Shown here piece after piece: positions 57,634 through 64,000 of a DNA stretch of 64,000 nucleotides; position 1 is the stretch's first letter, and each line of letters begins with the position of its first letter. The stretch is from JANNRR01 sp031401675. GTDB lineage: Bacteria > Pseudomonadota > Alphaproteobacteria > Rhodobacterales > Rhodobacteraceae. The notes under the pieces are model-generated. The model saw only the letters and a program-made list of their open reading frames with translations. It was not told where the DNA came from and did no database searches. Both the position numbers and the translations under genes were made by a program. The stretch is from positions 1-64,000 of the forward strand of contig JANNRR010000198.1 of assembly GCA_031401675.1 (NCBI GenBank), given 5' to 3'.

Positions 57634-59424
57634 TCAAATCTCCCCCGCCATCACCCGTGCGCAGCGCACAAACCGCCCGCCATGCTCTGCCAACACCTGC
57701 GGCGTTTGCCGACAGGCGTCTGTCACAAACCCGCAACGGCTTGCCAGATAGCAGCCCTTGGGCAGATCAATCGGGCTTGGAATCTCGCCCTGCAGTGCCG
57801 CAACTTCCGGATGATCCACGCGCCGCCGCGTCGGGTCAGGGAACAGATGCGCCGACAGCAAGGCCCGGGCATAGGGATGCTGCGGCGCGGTAAAAACCTG
57901 CTCGACCGTGCCTTCCTCGACGATCTGGCCCAGATACATCACGGCCACCCGCTGGCACAAGAACCGAACCGTCGTCAGATCGTGGCTGATGAACAGGAAC
58001 GAAATCCCCAACTCCGCCTGCAGCCGCGCCAACAGCGCGATCAGCGAATTGCGCGCCCGTGGGGCCAGAACCGATGTCGGCTCGTCCAGCACCAGAAATT
58101 CCGGCTTCAAGATCAGTGCCCGCGCAATGTTGATCCGCTGCAGCGCCCCCGCGCCCAACCCCTTTGGCTTGCGGTACAGCAACGCCTCTGGCAAGTTCAC
58201 CAGCGCCAGTACCTCCGCCGCCCTGCGCCGCCGCATTCCGGCATCATCCGATGAATGCAGCCGGAGCGGCTCATCCAGTATCTGCGCAATCGTCCAGCGC
58301 GGGTTCACACTATCAAACGGGTCCTGAAACACGATCTGCACCCGGGCGCGGTACCCCCGCATTACCGTGGGCGACAGGCGCGACAAATCCGCCCCATCAA
58401 ACAGTATCTCACCCGAACTGGGCTGCACCAGCCGCACCAGGCAGCGCCCCACCGTCGTCTTGCCAGACCCGCTTTCCCCGACCAGCCCCACCGCCTCGCC
58501 CCGCCGCACGGTCAGGCTGACCCGATCCACCGCATGCACCAGCTTGGCCGAATGCCGGATCGGGAACGACTTGCTCAGCCCCCGCGCCTGCATCAACGGC
58601 GGCGCATCGGAGGAAACCTGCGCCGGGTAACCGCTGCCCTTTTCGCGGTACAGCCGCAGCACATCCTGGCTATAGGGATGTGCTGGTGCCGCAAAGAACC
58701 GGCGCACCGGCGCATCCTCCACGATCCGCCCTTCATGCAGCACCAGCACCCGGTCGCAATAATTGGCGATCACCCCCACTTCCTGCGTCACCAGCAGGAT
58801 CGCCGATCCGGTAGCCTGCACCGTTTGCCACATCTGATCCAGAAACTGCGCCTGAATGGTCACATCCAGCCCGCTGGTCGGCTCATCCGCGATCAGCAGT
58901 TGCGGGCGTGAACTCAGCGCCATCGCGATCAGCGCCCGCTGCGCCATTCCGCCGGAAAGCTCATGCGCAAAGGCATTCACCCGCTGCTCGGGGTCATTGA
59001 TCCCGACCATCCGCAGCATCTCGATGGCCTGTGCCCGGGTTGCGGCACTGGTCGCGGCATTGTGGGCCTGAAACGCATGACCGATCTGCCGCCCGATCTT
59101 CAGCATCGGATTCAGTGCCGCCCGCGGGTTCTGCACGATGATCCCGATATCACGGCCTCTTATCGCCCTGATCTCCTGATCCGGCAGGCTCAGCAGATCG
59201 CGCCCGCCAAACGAAACCGTGCCCGCCAGTATCTTCCCCGGTGCCCGCACCAGCCCCAGCAATGCCAGTGCCGTCGTCGATTTCCCGCTACCCGCGTCGC
59301 CGACCAGCCCCACCACTTCGCGCGGTGCGATGTCGAAACTGACGCCCCGCACGGGCTGCAGCAGCCCCGCCGGGGTCGCGTAACCAACCGCCAGATCGCG
59401 CACCGAAAGGATCGGATCAGCCAT
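57634..59424 (-). CDS. fused double ATP-binding protein of a peptide-type ABC transporter
   Basis: A 596-residue protein with two ATPase domains as in DppDF/OppDF fusions. NBD1: Walker A GDAGSGKST (42-50), signature LSGGM (156-160), Walker B LLIADEPTSGLD; the switch position is Gln214 (VTQE) instead of His. NBD2: Walker A GESGSGKTT (316-324), signature LGAGA (423-427) instead of LSGGQ, D-loop SVLA, H-loop His481 intact. It ends with an oligopeptide-type C-terminal Cys motif region. Start 59424 overlaps the permease end by 8 nt. Confidence 0.92.
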   Translation of the reverse strand: MADPILSVRDLAVGYATPAGLLQPVRGVSFDIAPREVVGLVGDAGSGKSTTALALLGLVRAPGKILAGTVSFGGRDLLSLPDQEIRAIRGRDIGIIVQNPRAALNPMLKIGRQIGHAFQAHNAATSAATRAQAIEMLRMVGINDPEQRVNAFAHELSGGMAQRALIAMALSSRPQLLIADEPTSGLDVTIQAQFLDQMWQTVQATGSAILLVTQEVGVIANYCDRVLVLHEGRIVEDAPVRRFFAAPAHPYSQDVLRLYREKGSGYPAQVSSDAPPLMQARGLSKSFPIRHSAKLVHAVDRVSLTVRRGEAVGLVGESGSGKTTVGRCLVRLVQPSSGEILFDGADLSRLSPTVMRGYRARVQIVFQDPFDSVNPRWTIAQILDEPLRLHSSDDAGMRRRRAAEVLALVNLPEALLYRKPKGLGAGALQRINIARALILKPEFLVLDEPTSVLAPRARNSLIALLARLQAELGISFLFISHDLTTVRFLCQRVAVMYLGQIVEEGTVEQVFTAPQHPYARALLSAHLFPDPTRRRVDHPEVAALQGEIPSPIDLPKGCYLASRCGFVTDACRQTPQVLAEHGGRFVRCARVMAGEI

Positions 59425-60319
59425 CCTCATACCGCCGCTCCAACGCATTGCCCAATACCGCAAAACCAAAAACGGTCAGCGAAATCGCAATGCCGGGAAA
59501 GACCGAGGGCCACCATTCCCCCAGGATGATCGTATTGGCCCCGGTACTGATCATCAGCCCCCACTCCGGCGTCGGAGGCCGCACCCCGGCCCCTACGAAC
59601 GACAGCCCCGCCGTCAGCAATATCGCAAAGCCGATGGTGACCGAGGATTGAATCAGCGCCGGCGTCAGCGAATTCGGCAGCACATGGCGCAGGGCAATCG
59701 CAATCTCGGTATTGCCCATCGCGCGCGCGGCTTCGACAAACCCGCGCGACTTCTGGCTGAGCACTTCCGCCCGTGTCAGACGGATATAGATCGGGATGTA
59801 GACGAACGCCAAGGCGATGATGATGTTGCCGGTAGACCGCCCGGCCAATGTCACCAGCACCATGGCCGAAATGAACACCGGAAAGGACTGCATCACATCC
59901 GACACCCGCATCAGAAATTCGGTGGCGAAGTTGCGGAAATAGCCCGCGATCAACCCCAGAAACACGCCAATAATCAGCGATAAGCCATTGGCCAGCAGGG
60001 CAATCATCAAATCGGTCCGTGGCGCTGCAATCACCCGGGAAAAGATGTCATAGCCGCTGACATCAGTGCCCATCCAATGCGGCGGATACTCCAGCCTGCC
60101 CGAGATCCAGCCACTGAACAGCCCTGGTATCTCGCCAAAGGAAGGCGGCGGCACCGCCACCCGCACCGTCGTCAGCGTCGGATCATAGGGGCCGATATAG
60201 GGGCCGATCAACGCCAGAACCGTCACCGCAATCACGATCCCAAGGCCCAGGACGAACAACCAATCCCGCTTTTCCGGCGGCAATGGCGGCAGTACCTCAA
60301 TGACGGGCAAGGCACTCAA
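59417..60319 (-). CDS. ABC transporter permease (DppC/OppC-like)
   Basis: A 300-residue inner-membrane protein. N-terminal segment LFVLGLGIVIAVTVLALIGPYIGPYDP, then the permease motif WMGTDVSGYDIFSRVIAAPRTDLMIALLANGLSLIIGVFLGLIAGYF. The EAA loop is in SRGFVEAARAMGNTEIAIALRHVLPNSLTP. It pairs with the upstream DppB-like permease; its ATG overlaps that stop by 4 nt. Confidence 0.93.
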   Translation of the reverse strand: MSALPVIEVLPPLPPEKRDWLFVLGLGIVIAVTVLALIGPYIGPYDPTLTTVRVAVPPPSFGEIPGLFSGWISGRLEYPPHWMGTDVSGYDIFSRVIAAPRTDLMIALLANGLSLIIGVFLGLIAGYFRNFATEFLMRVSDVMQSFPVFISAMVLVTLAGRSTGNIIIALAFVYIPIYIRLTRAEVLSQKSRGFVEAARAMGNTEIAIALRHVLPNSLTPALIQSSVTIGFAILLTAGLSFVGAGVRPPTPEWGLMISTGANTIILGEWWPSVFPGIAISLTVFGFAVLGNALERRYEDG

Positions 60320-61344
60320 TAGGCAATCCTCGGGTCAATCGCGGCGTGCAGCAGGTCGAGAAGCAGATAGACCAGCAGTGATATCGCCGTGATTACCAGC
60401 ACCACCCCCTGTATCGCCGGATAGTCGAATGCCAGCACGGACCGCACCGCATATTGCCCGATCCCCCCCAGCGAAAACACCGTTTCCACCAGGACCGCCC
60501 CGGATAGCATGAAGCCATACAGAATGCCGATCAGCGTCATCGACGGGGCCATCGCCGCCCGCAGTGCATAGCGTGCCACCACGCGGCGCGGCAGGCCGAT
60601 GGAATTGGCATAGAGCACGAAATCCGACTGCAGCGCACGGATCATGTTCTGCCGAACCATCTTGATGATCGGGCCGGACAGCACGAATGTCAGGTTGAGC
60701 ACCGGCAACATCAGATGATGCAGCGCCTCGAAGAACTTCGCCGGTTGCCCGGCCACCAATGTGTCGATCAGGATGAACCCGGTAAACGCCGGTGGCGGCG
60801 TTGTCATCGGCGACAGGCGGCCAAGCGGGGCAGGGGCAATGCCAAGCTGAAAGAAGAACACATAGACGAACAACAGCCCCCACCAGAATTCCGGCTGCGA
60901 TCCGGCAAACAGGGAATAGAGAAAGACCCCTTTGTCCGCCCGCCCGCCAGGGCGCAGCGCCGACAGCATCCCAACAGGCACCGCGATCAGAAAGGCGAAC
61001 AAAAACCCCAGCGTCACCAGTTCCAGCGTCACCGGCAGATAGGCTCCGATTTCGGCGGTCACCTGACTACCCGTCACCCAGGAAACCCCCAGCGAGCCCT
61101 GCATCAGCCCCGGGGCCACCTCTGGCTGAAACCCCAGATAGATCGACAGTTGCGTCAGAACCGGCCGGTCCAGCCCCAACTGCGCTTCCGCCTGGGCATA
61201 GGCTTCCTTGCTGGCATTCATGCCCACAAGGCGGGATACCGGATCGGCAGGCAGCAGCCGGATCAGGAAAAACACCGCAATCGACAGCCCCAACAGTTGC
61301 ACCAGCCCGACCAGCCCGCGCCGAAAGATGTATCTCCAAAGCAT
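60316..61344 (-). CDS. ABC transporter permease (DppB/OppB-like)
   Basis: A 342-residue membrane protein. The N-terminus (RRGLVGLVQLLGLSIAVFFLIRLLPADPVSRLVG) is the standard OppB start. EAA loop: QSDFVLYANSIGLPRRVVARYALRAAMAPSMTLIG. Six or seven hydrophobic segments. It lies 70 bp after the binding-protein gene, separated by a strong hairpin. Confidence 0.93.
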   Translation of the reverse strand: MLWRYIFRRGLVGLVQLLGLSIAVFFLIRLLPADPVSRLVGMNASKEAYAQAEAQLGLDRPVLTQLSIYLGFQPEVAPGLMQGSLGVSWVTGSQVTAEIGAYLPVTLELVTLGFLFAFLIAVPVGMLSALRPGGRADKGVFLYSLFAGSQPEFWWGLLFVYVFFFQLGIAPAPLGRLSPMTTPPPAFTGFILIDTLVAGQPAKFFEALHHLMLPVLNLTFVLSGPIIKMVRQNMIRALQSDFVLYANSIGLPRRVVARYALRAAMAPSMTLIGILYGFMLSGAVLVETVFSLGGIGQYAVRSVLAFDYPAIQGVVLVITAISLLVYLLLDLLHAAIDPRIAY

Positions 61345-61372
61345 CGACAGGGCTTTCAGGCTTGAAAAGCAG

Positions 61373-61400
61373 CGGCCCGCCGGATCGCTCCGCCGGGCCG
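61373..61400 (-). terminator. hairpin between binding-protein and permease genes
   Basis: CGGCCCGCCGG / CCGCCGGGCCG (one mismatch in 11 bp) with a 6-nt loop, and on the minus strand TGCTTTTC follows. Its position suggests partial termination, giving more binding protein than permease. Confidence 0.75.
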
Positions 61401-61414
61401 TTTCAGGGCAAGGA

Positions 61415-63097
61415 TCACTCTGCCATCTTCAGATCAACATAGCGGATCGAGTTGTCGGGATACCAGCGCAGCCCGCTGATCTTGTCGGAATGCGCCCACT
61501 GGGTCTTGTATTCCACAATCGGCAACCACACCACGTCCCGCGCCAGGATGTCCTGTATCCCCGCTGTCGCCGCATCGCGCTTGGCGGTATCGGGTTCCAC
61601 CCGCGCCGCAGCCCATGCGGTATCCACCTCGGGATTGGAATAGTTCACCATGTTGTTCAGCCCGCCCTTGTCGCCCGAGACAAAGAACAGCTGGATTGCA
61701 TAGCCCGCATCCACCCCAATCGGCTTTTCCTGATCATTGATTGCGAACGGCAGGTCGCGCTTGACCAACTGTCGGTCACCGAACTGGGTCTGTGGCAATG
61801 GATCAAGGCTCGACGGGATGCCCACATCCAAGAGCGCCGTGTTGATGATGTTCACGATCGGCCCCAGGGTCGATTCCTTTTCGGCGACATAGGAAAGCCG
61901 GAAAGCCTCGGCAAAAGCTTCCAGCCCCTTGCCCTCCGGATATCCCGCCTCGGCCAGCAGCGCCCGGGCCTTGTCCGGATCATAGCTGTAGGCGGCCGAC
62001 GGCTTGAATCCCGGATAGCTCGACGGCACCAAGCCCATCCATTGCTGTGCCTGCCCGAAGTAGCCGTTGGCGATGATCTGATCGAAGGGGATCGCATGCG
62101 AGATTGCCTGCCGCACCAGCGGGTTGTCAAACGGTGCTGTCTTGAAGTTCATGTGCAAGAACGTATTCTCGTTGCCTGCAACTGTCCCCACTCTCAACCC
62201 GGCTGCAGCCCGCAGACTGTCGAATTCGCGCGGTGTCAACCCGGTGACAATCTGCGCTTGCCCGGTCTGCAACACCACTGCCCGGTTCGACGATTGCGGC
62301 ACCCGCTTTACCGTTACCTTGCCAATATCCGGCGCACCCGCGAAGTAATCCGGGTTGGCGACATAGCTGATTTCCTCGTTCTTGGTCCACGATGCCAGGC
62401 AATAGCCGCCAAAGCCCGGTGCATTGGTATTGTTCACGTACTCATGGCTCCAGGGATCGGCCTCGGTCTTGTTTGCCTCCATCGTCTCCTTGTCGAAGAT
62501 CAAAAGGCCGAAAATCGTCAGCACCGGCAGGAACAGCGCATTGGGTTCGCCTTGACGGATCTCGACCGTGTAATCGTCGATCTTCACCACCGCGTCGCCG
62601 ATCTCCTTGGCCGCCGGATCATCGCCAAACACTTCCGGCCCAAATGCCTTGATCGAACCGACATTCGAAAGGAACCAGCCGATCGGCGCCGCCCCTGAAA
62701 CCGACTTGGCGCGCTGGAAGGTGTAAACCACATCATCGGCGTTGAACGTGGCGCCGTTGCACCCCTTTACCCCCTGCCGCAGCTTGAATGTCCAGGTCAG
62801 CGTGGCCGCATCAAACGCCCAGGTCTCCGCCAACCGCCCTTCAAACGTGCTGAAATCGGGCAATGTCACGCCCGTGTCATTTGTGCTGGCCGCCGCATAG
62901 CCCACCAACGGCTCCAGCAGCGTCACCATGCCCTGCTGGCTGGCCGGGATCGCTGCTGAAGGGCCATCATAGTCGAGACCCGCCGGAACATCCTCCGACA
63001 GGATCAGAATCTCCTTGGCGGCAAGCGGTGCCGCGACACCGGCGGCAAGACATAGTGCTGCGGCAGAGGATAGTAGCCTGGACAGAGTCATTCTCAT
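61415..63097 (-). CDS. peptide-type ABC transporter solute-binding protein (SBP_bac_5)
   Basis: A 560-residue periplasmic binding protein of cluster C. Signal peptide MRMTLSRLLSSAAALCLAAGVAAPLAAKE (cleavage near LAA-K). AETWAFDAATLTWTFKLRQGVKGCNGATFNADDVVYTFQRAKS is the conserved motif of the family. Family members bind peptides, sugars, opines or other small ligands. ATG 63097 has GGGAGG 6 nt upstream; 63091 is possible. First gene of the operon running to 53266. Confidence 0.92.
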   Translation of the reverse strand: MRMTLSRLLSSAAALCLAAGVAAPLAAKEILILSEDVPAGLDYDGPSAAIPASQQGMVTLLEPLVGYAAASTNDTGVTLPDFSTFEGRLAETWAFDAATLTWTFKLRQGVKGCNGATFNADDVVYTFQRAKSVSGAAPIGWFLSNVGSIKAFGPEVFGDDPAAKEIGDAVVKIDDYTVEIRQGEPNALFLPVLTIFGLLIFDKETMEANKTEADPWSHEYVNNTNAPGFGGYCLASWTKNEEISYVANPDYFAGAPDIGKVTVKRVPQSSNRAVVLQTGQAQIVTGLTPREFDSLRAAAGLRVGTVAGNENTFLHMNFKTAPFDNPLVRQAISHAIPFDQIIANGYFGQAQQWMGLVPSSYPGFKPSAAYSYDPDKARALLAEAGYPEGKGLEAFAEAFRLSYVAEKESTLGPIVNIINTALLDVGIPSSLDPLPQTQFGDRQLVKRDLPFAINDQEKPIGVDAGYAIQLFFVSGDKGGLNNMVNYSNPEVDTAWAAARVEPDTAKRDAATAGIQDILARDVVWLPIVEYKTQWAHSDKISGLRWYPDNSIRYVDLKMAE

Positions 63098-63150
63098 TTC
63101 CGACCTCCCGGGGGATGATGTTGGGCACAATTGCCAATGGGCACACAGTC

Positions 63151-63168
63151 GATTTGTCCGGACAAATC
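63151..63168. promoter_or_regulatory. operator palindrome, minus-operon side
   Basis: GATTTGTCCGGACAAATC is a perfect 18-bp palindrome. Its 16-bp core is identical to that at 63252. It covers the place where the -10 box would lie for the minus promoter whose -35 is at 63189-63194. Confidence 0.88.
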
Positions 63169-63194
63169 ACGCATCAACAGACCCGACCTGTCAA
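63166..63194 (-). promoter_or_regulatory. putative promoter of the ABC/GMC operon
   Basis: On the minus strand TTGACA (63194-63189) is followed after 17 nt by CGTGAT (63171-63166), a weak -10 (3 of 6). The palindrome overlaps it. The start codon of the binding protein lies about 70 nt downstream. Confidence 0.5.
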
Positions 63195-63226
63195 GCATCT
63201 TTTAAGACATGCGGCGCTGAAAGGGA

Positions 63227-63255
63227 TTGACAGCGGGCCGGGCAAGCCGGAATTT
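63227..63255 (+). promoter_or_regulatory. putative promoter of the divergent operon
   Basis: TTGACA (63227-63232) with a 17-18 nt spacer leads into the palindrome at 63252, whose first bases would form a poor -10 (GAATTT or AATTTG). Symmetry with the minus promoter supports it; the -10 does not. Confidence 0.4.
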
Positions 63256-63267
63256 GTCCGGACAAAT
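63252..63267. promoter_or_regulatory. operator palindrome, plus-operon side
   Basis: ATTTGTCCGGACAAAT, a perfect 16-bp palindrome identical to the core of the copy at 63152-63167 and exactly 100 bp away. Palindromes of this kind are typical of GntR-type or similar dimeric repressors. The start codon at 63314 is 46 nt downstream. Confidence 0.88.
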
Positions 63268-63313
63268 ACCTGTTAAGTCGAACCTGCCGGCGGTGCCGCA
63301 CAAAGGGGGGCGA

Positions 63314-63622
63314 ATGCGGATCATCGTGCTTTTCAACCTGCGCCCCGGCGTCGATCCGGCGGCTTACGAGGCCTGGGCGGCCGCCACCGATGCCCCCACC
63401 GTCCGCAGCCTCGCCTCGATCGGCGGCTTCCGCGTCCATGCTTTCACTGGCCTTTTGATGGGCGAAGGCACCCCGCCGTTTCAGTACATCGAAGTGCTCG
63501 ACGTGGCCGACATGTCCCAGTTCGGCCCCGAAATCTCTACTCCGGAAATGCAGGCCATCAGCGCGCAATTCCAGACCTTCGCCGACAACCCGATCTTTCT
63601 GACCACGCGAGTGATCGCATGA
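63314..63622 (+). CDS. REDY/HapK-like small protein
   Basis: A 102-residue alpha+beta protein (RIIVLFNLRPGVDPAAYEAWAAATDAPTVRSLASIGGFRVHAF) resembling the REDY-like HapK family, small dimeric ferredoxin-like proteins. Its enzymatic role is unknown. GGGGGGCG precedes the ATG. Its TGA overlaps the following SDR start (ATGA). First gene of the plus operon that begins after the second operator. Confidence 0.78.
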   Translation: MRIIVLFNLRPGVDPAAYEAWAAATDAPTVRSLASIGGFRVHAFTGLLMGEGTPPFQYIEVLDVADMSQFGPEISTPEMQAISAQFQTFADNPIFLTTRVIA

Positions 63623-64000
63623 CAGGGGCGGGTAAGGTCGCACTGATCACCGGGGCAGGGCGGCCCGGCGGGCTGGGGCAGGCCATCGCCGCCCGGCTGG
63701 CGCAGGATGGTGCCAGGATCATCTTGCATGATCGCGGCACCACTGCGGGCGATCTTGCCCCGGCGCACGGCGTCGGCGTGCAGGCCGATCTGGAAGCCAC
63801 TGCCGCAACCCTGCGAGCCACCGGGGCCGATGTCACCACCGTCAGCGGTGATCTGATGGACGAATCCGCGATGGAAGCCATCGTCGCGGCGGCGGATCGG
63901 GCCTATGGCCGACTTGATATCCTGGTGAACAACGCCGGGATCGGTTACCTGTTCGGCCCGCTCATCGACATTCAGGCCGCCCATCTCGATGCCGTGATTG
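63619..64000 (+). CDS. short-chain dehydrogenase/reductase (3' end beyond the window)
   Basis: The first 127 codons of an SDR: cofactor motif VALITGAGRPGGLGQAIAARLAQDGARIILHD and NNAGIGYLFGPL. The catalytic Tyr-Lys region lies beyond position 64000. It is translationally coupled to the HapK-like gene. Likely part of the same catabolic pathway as the facing GMC/SDR operon. Confidence 0.88.
   Translation, partial: MTGAGKVALITGAGRPGGLGQAIAARLAQDGARIILHDRGTTAGDLAPAHGVGVQADLEATAATLRATGADVTTVSGDLMDESAMEAIVAAADRAYGRLDILVNNAGIGYLFGPLIDIQAAHLDAVI

Overview
The window is GC-rich, densely packed chromosomal DNA that looks like an alphaproteobacterium of the Rhodobacteraceae type. This is inferred from gene content: a short 445-residue ProS, a 224-residue HdaA, a bifunctional PutA, a divergent metF/metR pair, and the AI-2E/hdaA/ppk/ppx block. 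There are no phage genes, transposases, CRISPR arrays or rRNA genes.

Layout. 1-16.9 kb: mainly housekeeping genes (efp, WYL regulator with VOC protein, ygfZ, two aminotransferases, valS, a Lrp-type regulator facing a group IV decarboxylase, a DUF2235 hydrolase, metF/metR, suhB). An 830-bp stretch with no convincing gene lies at 12125-12954. 16.9-22.3 kb: GFA protein, rhomboid protease, putA, then a tRNA locus. The tRNA is a leucine tRNA (UAA) split in its anticodon by a 215-nt group I intron, preceded by a 3'-truncated tRNA-Leu-like relic. 22.5-30.5 kb: DUF1028/RidA pair, a flavin monooxygenase, and a CUT1-type sugar ABC transporter under an IclR regulator. 30.8-36.3 kb: GTG-started ECF sigma factor with overlapping anti-sigma factor, a small secreted Ser/Asn-repeat protein, a DUF6065-like protein, an RTX protein and an exported subtilase. 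36.8-44.6 kb: ppx, ppk1, hdaA, an AI-2E family permease, proS and a DHFR-family protein. 44.7-49.7 kb: a four-gene operon (quinone oxidoreductase, DUF2306, XRE regulator, small membrane protein), a broken thuA copy, and a TetR/oxidoreductase pair sharing a perfect 11-bp inverted repeat, followed by an intact thuA. 49.8-51.9 kb: a 700-residue protein built from about twenty 20-residue repeats ending in RTX nonamers.

53.3-64.0 kb holds the most coherent accessory system. A minus-strand operon encodes a peptide-type solute-binding protein, two permeases, a fused double ATPase, a GMC dehydrogenase with a Cys cluster, its small subunit, an SDR and a second GMC oxidoreductase. It faces a plus-strand operon (HapK-like protein and SDR, running off the window). 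The shared intergenic region carries two identical 16-bp palindromes (ATTTGTCCGGACAAAT) exactly 100 bp apart, each placed where a -10 box would lie. I infer a regulated import-and-oxidation pathway for an unidentified small hydroxylated molecule.

All calls come from reading the sequence and translations; no database search was run.
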